Below are positions 1 to 5,394 of a stretch of 9,870 nt of DNA, in pieces (the first letter of the stretch is position 1; each line of letters begins with the position of its first letter). The position numbers were made by a program, and so were the translations under genes. Source of the stretch: Clostridia bacterium (lineage in GTDB: Bacteria; Bacillota; Clostridia; Monoglobales; Monoglobaceae); contig JAFQRU010000104.1 of the NCBI GenBank assembly GCA_017409915.1, positions 1 to 9,870 of the forward strand, read 5' to 3'. Under the pieces are notes generated by a model. It made no database searches and was not told the DNA's origin. It was given only the letters and a program-made list of their open reading frames with translations.

Positions 1-127
1 CAAGACTGATGTTTGGAATTTCCTCACGCACTTTCTCGTAAACATAACTTGCTGTGGGATGACACTTGGTGTTTTTTAAGACATCAAGAATCTTTTCTCT
101 TTGGTAACTTCGCTTTGTTACTTGCAT
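1..127 (-). CDS. Fur-family metalloregulator (PerR/Fur-like), N-terminal 42 codons, cut by window edge
   Basis: Only the first 42 residues are present; the rest lies left of position 1. The reverse-strand reading begins with ATG at 127 after a strong AAGGAGTGAT ribosome site. The peptide carries the signature of the Fur-family winged-helix N-terminus: a TKRSYQREKIL segment (residues 4-14), HPTA (23-26), an xxVYEKV helix (28-33) and P-N-I-S-L (38-42), which in this family leads into the GTVYRNL recognition helix. Family members are cytoplasmic dimeric repressors sensing Fe, Zn, Mn or peroxide. The HPTA and PxISL wording is common in PerR-like proteins, but the metal-binding and dimerisation domain is missing, so Fur, PerR and Zur cannot be separated. 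Overlapping 7-1-7 operators sit at its own transcription start, which suggests autorepression. Confidence 0.85.
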   Translation of the reverse strand, partial: MQVTKRSYQREKILDVLKNTKCHPTASYVYEKVREEIPNISL

Positions 128-149
128 ATAATCACTCCTTAAAAGAAAC

Positions 150-170
150 TAGTAATGATTACTATTATCA
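150..170. promoter_or_regulatory. Overlapping Fur/PerR-type 7-1-7 operators
   Basis: Positions 150-164 read TAGTAATGATTACTA, a perfect 7-1-7 inverted repeat centred on G157. A second, imperfect box, TGATTACTATTATCA (156-170), is shifted by 6 bp and closely resembles the Fur consensus TGATAATNATTATCA. Two 7-1-7 boxes overlapping by this offset are the classic binding arrangement for two dimers of Fur-family proteins. The site covers the expected start of transcription of the Fur-like gene (its -10 is at 170-175), so autorepression is the natural inference. Confidence 0.7.
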
Positions 171-198
171 GTTTATCATAAGCTTTAAAAAATGTCAA
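170..198 (-). promoter_or_regulatory. Promoter of the Fur-like gene
   Basis: On the minus strand a perfect -35 TTGACA (198-193) is followed after 17 bp by TAAACT (175-170), a 4/6 match to the -10 consensus. The predicted start falls near 163-164, inside the Fur-type operator, leaving a leader of about 36 nt before the start codon. Confidence 0.65.
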
Positions 199-232
199 CA
201 GTTTTTTAAAAAAATTTTTTATTTTTTAGGGG

Positions 233-261
233 TTGACAAATGTAGAAAAAGAGTGTATAAT
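233..261 (+). promoter_or_regulatory. Strong promoter of tRNA-Pro
   Basis: TTGACA (233-238), a 17-bp spacer and TATAAT (256-261) make a perfect vegetative promoter. Long A and T tracts at about 201-228 lie directly upstream and could act as an UP element. The predicted start near 268 gives a tRNA leader of about 8 nt. Confidence 0.9.
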
Positions 262-275
262 GGACAAGTTGGTAG

Positions 276-352
276 CGAGGTTTAGCGCAGTTTGGTAGCG
301 CACCTGGTTTGGGACCAGGGGGCCACAGGTTCGAATCCTGTAACCTCGACCA
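276..352 (+). tRNA. tRNA-Pro (anticodon TGG)
   Basis: A complete cloverleaf of 77 nt can be drawn. The acceptor stem is CGAGGTT (276-282) with AACCTCG (342-348). The D stem is GCGC (285-288) with GCGC (298-301). The anticodon stem is CCTGG (303-307) with CCAGG (315-319), and its loop TTTGGGA puts TGG at 310-312. The T stem is ACAGG (325-329) with CCTGT (337-341), around the loop TTCGAAT. The discriminator is A349 and the CCA end (350-352) is encoded. Anticodon UGG reads proline CCN codons. The gene is expressed alone from its own promoter and stops at the hairpin that follows directly. Confidence 0.97.
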
Positions 353-386
353 AAAAAGAGACTTGCATTTGCAAGTCTCTTTTTTA
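352..386. terminator. Terminator after tRNA-Pro, possibly bidirectional
   Basis: A 15-bp stem pairs 352-366 (AAAAAAGAGACTTGC) with 371-385 (GCAAGTCTCTTTTTT) around the loop ATTT. The 3' arm ends in a T run, so it terminates rightward transcription of the tRNA. The left arm has a matching A run, so on the minus strand it can also end the leftward transcript whose stop codon lies at 389-391. Confidence 0.9.
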
Positions 387-388
387 TT

Positions 389-1258
389 TTAGAATATAAG
401 ATTATATATTGCGCCTTCGTCGTCCATATAATAGCATTTGCCGTTATAGAAGTCGATAAGCTCGGTTTCGATATTCATTCCATAATCGGAGAAATTGATG
501 TAAGCAATCTCTTTTTTTGCCTCAGGGTCAATTATACGAAGTACGGGGAGCGCGCTTGGAGTGTTTGTAAAGCCTTCGAGGGAATATATTTTACCCTCGT
601 GGACACAAGCTCCCTGCATATAATGATGATATGGACAATCAAAATATTCTTTGATGTCGGCGGGATTAAGAACAACTTTTTTAACACCGTATGTTTCGTC
701 CATTTCTCCATCGGTAACCTTTGGCAGGTCAAAAGCGAAATATCTTGTTGTGTTTAATTTATCCCTCATGGTAAAGGCGTAGAAAATGCCGTTATCTCTG
801 TCAACAACGAAGTTTCCGTATGGTCTTACATCGTCGCACTCGGGAGAGGAACTCCACAACTTAGAATCTTTTGTGAAACCGATTTCGATGAGTTGAACAA
901 GTTCAGTTTCAAAACCACCCTCTGTTTGCCAGAGTCTGTAAACACAGCAAACCCCCTGCAACTGATTTCCCTGGGCGTAGTAATTATTATATACATTAGT
1001 ATAAATAAGAGGATATTCGTCCTCGGGACTATAATATTCCTTACCGAATGTAACCGCGTTGTTGTGAGGGATTAAATCTTTGCTCTGGTCAAGATAAAAT
1101 TCCGAAAAAACCTCAGGAGTTTCGATTTCGGGGTTGTCAATATCAGACATTTTGAAAGCCTGAACTTTCCCCTTTGAAGTGAAACTGAAAAAATATCCGT
1201 TCCATATAAGGCCGTCCTGACGGCAGTTTTCGATTTGAGCAATTTTTTCAATAATCAT
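389..1258 (-). CDS. Conserved-looking protein of unknown function, probable beta-propeller
   Basis: The 289-residue product starts at ATG 1258, 7 nt after GGGAGG. I do not recognise a named family. There is no signal peptide or membrane segment, so it should be cytoplasmic. The sequence is rich in aromatics and in short strand-turn-strand units, for example LIWNGYFFSF (about 17-26), GNFVVDRDNGIFYAF (148-162), GACVHEGKIYSLEGF (216-230) and FYNGKCYYMDDEGAIYNL (270-287). Such spaced units, with a last strand pair at the extreme C-terminus, look like five to six blades of a beta-propeller; this is inference from pattern, not from homology. It lies 42 bp downstream of an AraC regulator on the same strand and is probably cotranscribed with it. 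It could bind a ligand for, or act with, the divergent sugar operon. A lyase or glycosidase role is possible but not supported by a visible motif. Confidence 0.75.
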   Translation of the reverse strand: MIIEKIAQIENCRQDGLIWNGYFFSFTSKGKVQAFKMSDIDNPEIETPEVFSEFYLDQSKDLIPHNNAVTFGKEYYSPEDEYPLIYTNVYNNYYAQGNQLQGVCCVYRLWQTEGGFETELVQLIEIGFTKDSKLWSSSPECDDVRPYGNFVVDRDNGIFYAFTMRDKLNTTRYFAFDLPKVTDGEMDETYGVKKVVLNPADIKEYFDCPYHHYMQGACVHEGKIYSLEGFTNTPSALPVLRIIDPEAKKEIAYINFSDYGMNIETELIDFYNGKCYYMDDEGAIYNLIF

Positions 1259-1278
1259 AAATTAGCCTCCCGTTTATG

Positions 1279-1300
1279 CAGTCTTCTATAATGAAGACTG
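1279..1300 (-). other. Perfect inverted repeat between the two leftward genes
   Basis: CAGTCTTC (1279-1286) and GAAGACTG (1293-1300) form an 8-bp perfect stem with a 6-nt loop. It directly follows the stop codon of the AraC regulator and precedes the ribosome site of the propeller-like gene. On the transcribed (minus) strand no T run follows, so it is not a typical intrinsic terminator. It may be an mRNA-stabilising or processing hairpin that lets the two genes be expressed at different levels. Confidence 0.5.
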
Positions 1301-2131
1301 TTATTTTTTGCGTTTTTCTTTACGGTATTCCCCTGTTGTCATTCCTTTTATGGATTTGAAAACACGGCAGAAAGCCTTTGCGTCGGCAAACCCGACCTCG
1401 CTTGCAATTGTGTCAACGGAATAATCCGTAAGGTCAAGGAGCATACAGGCCATTTTTATTCTGTATTTATTAAGGAAGTGATGGAAGGTATCTCCCGTTA
1501 TATTCTTAAAAGTTTTGCAGAAATTTCCCTTGCTGTAACCGCAGATTTCTGCCACTTCCTCAACGGAGAGTGCACTTGAATATCTGTACTGGATAAGTTC
1601 GAGAGCTTTTTCGATATTTGCAACAAGATGTTTTTTTGCTTTAAGCTGTGGAGATGGGTTGATGATTTTAAGCTCACGGAGAAGATAGGAACATATTTTA
1701 TATAAGTCCCCTTTGAGAGCCAGACCTGAAAATTCCATATCCGTTTCCTGCAAAGCAATTATTTCGCAGAAAATATCATAAAGTTCTTTATTGTTTTCTT
1801 CATCAACTTTTATGATAGGGTTTTGAGACGCTATGTTTGCCAGAAGGTCAAAATATTCGGTAAGAAATATAGGACCTACCTCAAAAACAAGGGCACGGCA
1901 GTCCTCGCTCTTTTTTCCTGGATATTCGTGAGCCTCCATAGAACTGACAATTAAAAGTTCTCCTTGCTTTAAGACGATTTCTTCATTATCAATAATAATT
2001 GAGTATTCACCCTTGTAGCAGTAGTTGAATTCTATTTCAGGATGTCTGTGCTTTTCGAATTCGCCAACCACTCCGGATGGGTTGCATATATAGTAAGGAT
2101 GTTGGTCTAAAAGCATTTTCTGATAGAGCAT
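1301..2131 (-). CDS. AraC-family transcriptional regulator with N-terminal cupin sensor
   Basis: A 276-residue regulator starting at ATG 2131 behind a very strong ribosome site (GGAGGTGATT). Residues about 24-85 form an AraC-type cupin (HRHPEIEFNYCYKGEY, then QGELLIVSSMEAHEY), which in this family binds the sugar effector. Residues about 170-272 hold the two helix-turn-helix motifs: SVEEVAEICGYSKGNFCKTF (189-208) and VDTIASEVGFADAKAFCRVF (239-258). The usual GxTPxxYR end is here GMTTGEYR, with Thr in place of Pro, a small departure. The gene is divergent from the four-gene sugar-enzyme operon and upstream of the propeller-like gene. By the usual logic of AraC regulators it probably activates the divergent operon. 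Its DNA sites and effector are unknown; repeated TTTGCG boxes between the genes are candidates. Confidence 0.93.
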   Translation of the reverse strand: MLYQKMLLDQHPYYICNPSGVVGEFEKHRHPEIEFNYCYKGEYSIIIDNEEIVLKQGELLIVSSMEAHEYPGKKSEDCRALVFEVGPIFLTEYFDLLANIASQNPIIKVDEENNKELYDIFCEIIALQETDMEFSGLALKGDLYKICSYLLRELKIINPSPQLKAKKHLVANIEKALELIQYRYSSALSVEEVAEICGYSKGNFCKTFKNITGDTFHHFLNKYRIKMACMLLDLTDYSVDTIASEVGFADAKAFCRVFKSIKGMTTGEYRKEKRKK

Positions 2132-2151
2132 TTAATCACCTCCATAGGTTA

Positions 2152-2180
2152 AGAATAGCAGATACAAATCCCCTTGTCAA
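2152..2180 (-). promoter_or_regulatory. Promoter of the AraC/propeller transcript
   Basis: On the minus strand a perfect -35 TTGACA (2180-2175) stands 17 bp from TATTCT (2157-2152), a 4/6 match to the -10 consensus. The predicted start is near 2145, a short leader before the ribosome site. A tandem 10-bp repeat (2188-2207) lies just upstream of the -35. Confidence 0.65.
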
Positions 2181-2187
2181 TAAGAAA

Positions 2188-2207
2188 CGAATTTTTGCGA
2201 ATTTTTA
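2188..2207. repeat. Tandem 10-bp direct repeat, candidate regulator site
   Basis: CGAATTTTTG (2188-2197) is followed at once by CGAATTTTTA (2198-2207), nine of ten bases identical. The period is close to one helical turn, so two protein subunits could bind the same DNA face. It starts 7 bp upstream of the -35 of the AraC gene. The second unit overlaps a TTTGCGAATTTTTAG box that recurs near 2285. Confidence 0.45.
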
Positions 2208-2221
2208 GATAATATTTAGGG

Positions 2222-2251
2222 TTGTATAACGCGTGGCTTAAATAGTATTAT
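2222..2251 (+). promoter_or_regulatory. Candidate upstream promoter of the four-gene operon
   Basis: TATTAT (2246-2251), overlapped by TATAAA (2249-2254), is a fair -10. The best -35 at 18 bp is TTGTAT (2222-2227), which matches only 3/6. A weak -35 fits a promoter that needs an activator. The leader would then be about 85 nt and would contain the TTTGCG boxes. A second possible -10 lies at 2313. Confidence 0.35.
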
Positions 2252-2269
2252 AAAAGTGTACCAAGGGGT

Positions 2270-2299
2270 TTTTTGCGAAAATGCTTTGCGCATTTTTGG
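2270..2299. promoter_or_regulatory. Paired TTTGCG boxes with inverted repeat, candidate AraC operator
   Basis: TTTTTGCGAA (2270-2279) is an exact copy of 2192-2201. TTTGCGCATTTTTGG (2285-2299) matches 2194-2208 at 13 of 15 positions. The two downstream boxes start 13 bp apart and are embedded in an inverted repeat, AAAATGC (2278-2284) with GCATTTT (2290-2296). AraC-family proteins usually bind two direct half-sites beside the -35, so this is a plausible operator for the divergent regulator. An RNA hairpin in the leader is the alternative reading. Confidence 0.4.
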
Positions 2300-2312
2300 G
2301 TATAGCCCTGAT

Positions 2313-2318
2313 TATAAG
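2313..2318 (+). promoter_or_regulatory. Alternative -10 element close to the operon start
   Basis: TATAAG (2313-2318) matches the -10 consensus at 5/6. It has no good -35 at 17 bp, but the TTTGCGCATTTTTGG box occupies that place, as expected for an AraC-activated promoter. The leader would be only about 16 nt. This and the 2246 element are competing proposals. Confidence 0.25.
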
Positions 2319-2340
2319 AAACAAAGAAAGGAAGAAGAAA

Positions 2341-3165
2341 ATGGATATTTCAAGAATTACGGCTGCAATATGGCCATGGGGAACAGAAACAAGAGAACAG
2401 ATGGAGCTTGCTGCACAGCAGGTATCTGCTATCGGCTATAAGAGCTTTGAAAGCGTTAAGAGAGCAATTTATGCATTCGATATGGACCTTGATGCTTATA
2501 AAGAAGTTCTTAAAAGATACGACCTTACTCCTGCAAGCTTTTATTTCCACCTTCCTGAAAAGAATGTTGATCAGGAAATTTTCGGTAATATAGACCGTGA
2601 ACTTGACTTCATTGCAAACCTCGATGTTAAAAGAGTTTGTCTTCAGGCAACATATTCTCGTCCTGAAGGCGGAATGGATGAAGCAAAGAAGGAATATGAA
2701 CTTGGACTTATTATGAAGTTTGCTCAGGCTTCCAAAAAGCACGGCATTACAACAAACCTTCATCCTCATCATAACACATGGGTTATGTATGAAGATGAAA
2801 TCGATTATATGATGCAGAATTCAGATCCAAAGATTCTTTCTTTTGCTCCTGATACAGCTCATATTGTTGCAGGTCTTGGTGACCCGGTTGAAATTATTAA
2901 AAGATATGCAGACCGTGTTAACTTTACTCACTTTAAGGATATTAAAAACGCAGATGTAAAGTCTGAAGGTCTTGCTTCTGCGGGTATGGAAGTGTACAGT
3001 AACTTCTGCGAATTGGGTCAGGGATGTGTTGATTTTAAGACAATCTTTGGAATTTTAAAAGAACATAACTATGACGGCCCTCTTTGCGAAGAGCTTGATC
3101 AGGCTCCAATCAGCAATGAGCTCAGCGCTAAGAACAACTTCGAATTCCTGAAAAACAACTATTAA
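2341..3165 (+). CDS. Sugar phosphate isomerase/epimerase-type TIM-barrel protein, IolE-like
   Basis: A 274-residue enzyme of the AP-endonuclease-2/xylose-isomerase-like barrel family. The start at 2341 (MDISRI) is chosen because AAAGGAAG lies 6-13 nt upstream and the first barrel strand begins there; an in-frame ATG at 2281 would add a 20-residue hydrophobic-then-basic extension with no ribosome site. Visible motifs are NLHPHHNTW (139-147), FAPDTAHIVAGLGDP (168-182), the NFTHFKD strand (194-200), ELGQGCVDF (224-232) and CEELD (249-253). These correspond to the metal and substrate pocket of IolE, 2-keto-myo-inositol dehydratase; likely metal ligands are D171, H197 and E250 or E251. Close relatives also include sugar epimerases and 3-keto-sugar enzymes, so the reaction is not fixed. 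It is first in the operon, 12 bp before a Gfo/Idh/MocA dehydrogenase, a frequent partnership in inositol and keto-sugar pathways. Confidence 0.9.
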   Translation: MDISRITAAIWPWGTETREQMELAAQQVSAIGYKSFESVKRAIYAFDMDLDAYKEVLKRYDLTPASFYFHLPEKNVDQEIFGNIDRELDFIANLDVKRVCLQATYSRPEGGMDEAKKEYELGLIMKFAQASKKHGITTNLHPHHNTWVMYEDEIDYMMQNSDPKILSFAPDTAHIVAGLGDPVEIIKRYADRVNFTHFKDIKNADVKSEGLASAGMEVYSNFCELGQGCVDFKTIFGILKEHNYDGPLCEELDQAPISNELSAKNNFEFLKNNY

Positions 3166-3177
3166 GGGGTAAATGAA

Positions 3178-4326
3178 ATGAAGAAAATAAATGTTGGCAT
3201 ACTTGGTATGGGTTACATAGGCGAAAGTCATATTGAAGCGGTAAGACGCATCGGATACTGTAACTTATATGCGGTTGCAGACACAAACTTTGAACTTGCA
3301 AAGAAGAAAGCCGATTTTTACGGCATAGAAAAATGTTGCAGCAGTATTGAAGAACTTTTAAACGATCCGAAGGTAGATGTTATTCATAATTGCACACCAA
3401 ATTTCTTGCATACTGAAATCAATAAGAAGATTATTGAATCAGGGAAGCACCTTTTTAGCGAGAAGCCCCTTTCCAAAAACTATGAGGAAGCAAAGGAGCT
3501 TTTAGAGGTTCATAAAAAACATCCTGAGGTTGTGGCGGCGGTGAATTTCAATTACAGAATGAACCCTCTTGTTCAGGATATGCGTGGCAGAATTGAGAGA
3601 GGCGCGATTGGGGATGTCCGTATTATAAGCGGAAACTATCTTCAAGACTGGCTTTTATATGACACAGATTACAGCTGGCGTCTTGAACCTGAGGTTTCTG
3701 GAATCTCCTGTTGTATTGCCGATATCGGCTCTCATCTTATGGACCTTGTTCAGCATGTAACAGGTCATAAGATAACAGAGGTTATGGCAGACCTTGCAAC
3801 AATGATTCCTGTCCGCAAAAAGCCCGTAAGTCAGACACAGACATTTACAAGCGCAGTTCCTGCCGAATATGAAGAGAAGAAAGTTGAGAATGAGGATTAC
3901 GGCGCAGTTTTATTTAAGACAGACAAGGGCGCAAGAGGTGTTTACCACGCTTCCGAGCTTTGCGCAGGTCACGGCTGTTATTTCGGAGTTGAAATAAACG
4001 GCTCAAAGGCATCTCTCCGCTGGAATCAGGAGGAGAACGACAGATTATGGGTTGGACACAGAGACGAAGACAATCGCCTTGTTGTAAGAAATCCAAACAA
4101 CATTTCTCCTGAGGGAAGAAGTTGCACAGCTCTTGCTATGGGACATCCTGAGGGCTGGAATGATGCGTTTAAGGGAAATATTTACAGTTTCTATGATTAT
4201 ATAGTAAAAGGCGATTTTAACGCAAAGCCTGTCTTTGCAACACTTGAAGAGGCGGCCAACATTGTCCGCTTAACAGAAGCAATAGTAAAAAGCAGCGAGA
4301 AAAGACGCTGGATAGAAATAAAATAA
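3178..4326 (+). CDS. Gfo/Idh/MocA-family NAD(P)-dependent oxidoreductase
   Basis: A 382-residue, full-length cytoplasmic dehydrogenase. The N-terminal Rossmann domain has GILGMGYIGESH (7-18) for the dinucleotide, then CTPNFLH (72-78) and the family mark EKP (95-97), whose Lys96 is catalytic in relatives. The C-terminal substrate domain has DIGSHLMD (182-189), giving the expected Asp182 and His186 of the active site. Family members oxidise a secondary hydroxyl of a sugar or cyclitol (inositol C2, glucose or glucose-6-phosphate C3) or reduce the matching ketone. The start ATG at 3178 follows AAGGGG with 8 nt spacing; an ATG at 3173 opens only a two-codon frame. It lies between two TIM-barrel genes, with gaps of 12 and 16 bp, so it probably makes or uses a keto-sugar handled by them and by the aminotransferase at the operon end. 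The exact substrate is unknown. Confidence 0.95.
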   Translation: MKKINVGILGMGYIGESHIEAVRRIGYCNLYAVADTNFELAKKKADFYGIEKCCSSIEELLNDPKVDVIHNCTPNFLHTEINKKIIESGKHLFSEKPLSKNYEEAKELLEVHKKHPEVVAAVNFNYRMNPLVQDMRGRIERGAIGDVRIISGNYLQDWLLYDTDYSWRLEPEVSGISCCIADIGSHLMDLVQHVTGHKITEVMADLATMIPVRKKPVSQTQTFTSAVPAEYEEKKVENEDYGAVLFKTDKGARGVYHASELCAGHGCYFGVEINGSKASLRWNQEENDRLWVGHRDEDNRLVVRNPNNISPEGRSCTALAMGHPEGWNDAFKGNIYSFYDYIVKGDFNAKPVFATLEEAANIVRLTEAIVKSSEKRRWIEIK

Positions 4327-4342
4327 ACGGAGGTATTTTAAA

Positions 4343-5374
4343 ATGAGCAGATTTAAGTATTCAGTTGGACCATGGAATGTGCATGAAGGTGCAGATGCTT
4401 ACGGCCCGGAAGTAAGAGATTCAATTCCTTTCGAGGAAAAGCTAAAGAAGTTTAAGGAAATCGGTTTTGATGCGGTTCAGTTCCACGATGATGACGCTGT
4501 TCCAAACATCAATAACTACACAGAAGAAGAAATCAAGGTTGAAGCTGCAAAGGTTAAGGCTCTTCTTGATAAGTATGGCTTAGTTGCTGAATTCGTTGCT
4601 CCAAGACTTTGGTTTGACCCAAGAACAGTTGACGGCGGATTCTGTTCAAACAGTGCAGAGGACAGAGAATATGCAATGTGGAGAGCATATCGTTCTATCG
4701 ACATCGCAAGAGTTTTAGGTTGTGATAAGATCGTTCTTTGGCTTGCAAGAGAAGGCACACTCTGTTACGAAAGCAAGAGCCCTGTTGACAACACAAACAG
4801 ACTTGTTGAAGCTATCAACAAAATGCTTGATTATGATAAAGACATCAAGATCATGATTGAAACAAAGCCAAACGAACCAATCGACAGAAGCGTATGTCCA
4901 ACCCTTGGTCACGCTATGGCGATCTCTGCAGCAAGTAAAGACCCTTCAAGAGTTGGCGGTCTTTTAGAAACTGCACACGCAATGCTGGCTGGCCTTGACC
5001 CTGCAAGTGAAATCGGTTTTGCTCTTGCAATGGGCAAGCTCTGGGGCGTTCACTTAAACGACCAGAACGGAATGAAATATGACCAGGATAAGAGCTTCGG
5101 CGTTGAAAACCTCCGTGCTGCATTTAACCAGATTAAAGTGTTAATGGAAAACGGATTTGGCGAAAACGGCGAATATATCGGCCTTGATGTTAAGGCTATG
5201 AGAACAGAAAAACAGGAAGGAAGCTATCAGCACCTTATCAACAGCTTAAAGATTGCAAAAGCTCTTGAAGCTAAGGCTGAAAAGTTTGACTATGACTTCC
5301 AGAAGAAGTGCGTAGCAGAAAGAGACTACGAAAAGCTTGAGCTCTATGTTATGGAACTTTTAATGGGACTCTAA
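4343..5374 (+). CDS. Xylose-isomerase-like TIM-barrel sugar isomerase (short form)
   Basis: A 343-residue protein that keeps the active site of class I xylose isomerase almost motif for motif. FHDDD (47-51) gives the catalytic His48 and Asp51; LWLAREG (132-138) matches the WGGREG strand; IETKPNEP (172-179) gives Glu173 and Lys175; LETAHAMLAG (208-217) gives Glu209 and His212; HLND (237-240) and KYDQD (245-249) give Asp240, Asp247 and Asp249; LDVKAMR (281-287) gives Asp282. Thus both metal sites are complete and an aldose-ketose isomerisation by hydride shift is expected. It is shorter than class I XylA (about 387) and class II (about 440). Neither a xylulokinase nor a xylose transporter is nearby, so the substrate may be a sugar other than xylose. 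GGAGG lies 9 nt before the start, 16 bp after the dehydrogenase gene. Confidence 0.9.
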   Translation: MSRFKYSVGPWNVHEGADAYGPEVRDSIPFEEKLKKFKEIGFDAVQFHDDDAVPNINNYTEEEIKVEAAKVKALLDKYGLVAEFVAPRLWFDPRTVDGGFCSNSAEDREYAMWRAYRSIDIARVLGCDKIVLWLAREGTLCYESKSPVDNTNRLVEAINKMLDYDKDIKIMIETKPNEPIDRSVCPTLGHAMAISAASKDPSRVGGLLETAHAMLAGLDPASEIGFALAMGKLWGVHLNDQNGMKYDQDKSFGVENLRAAFNQIKVLMENGFGENGEYIGLDVKAMRTEKQEGSYQHLINSLKIAKALEAKAEKFDYDFQKKCVAERDYEKLELYVMELLMGL

Positions 5375-5394
5375 TCCAAGGAGGTAAATAGACT

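Noticed and set aside
13..285. A 90-codon rightward open frame at the left edge
   Set aside because: It is antisense to the Fur-family N-terminus and runs through both promoters into the tRNA; it has no ribosome site and a low-complexity Lys/Phe-rich translation from the A/T tracts.
2281..2340. N-terminal extension of the IolE-like protein, resembling a membrane anchor
   Set aside because: The hydrophobic-then-basic peptide comes from the regulatory inverted repeat and the purine-rich ribosome site; no ribosome site precedes ATG 2281, while ATG 2341 has one and matches the family start.
2132..2340. Possible riboswitch in the divergent intergenic region
   Set aside because: No multi-helix fold or known riboswitch core is visible; repeats and promoter elements explain most of the conserved-looking sequence.
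2350..2772. 140-codon leftward open frame inside the IolE-like gene
   Set aside because: It is a shadow of a strongly supported gene; the translation is Cys/Phe/Ser-rich with no domain and no ribosome site.
4914..5123. Leftward open frames inside the xylose-isomerase-like gene
   Set aside because: They lie opposite conserved metal-binding motifs and have no independent start signals.
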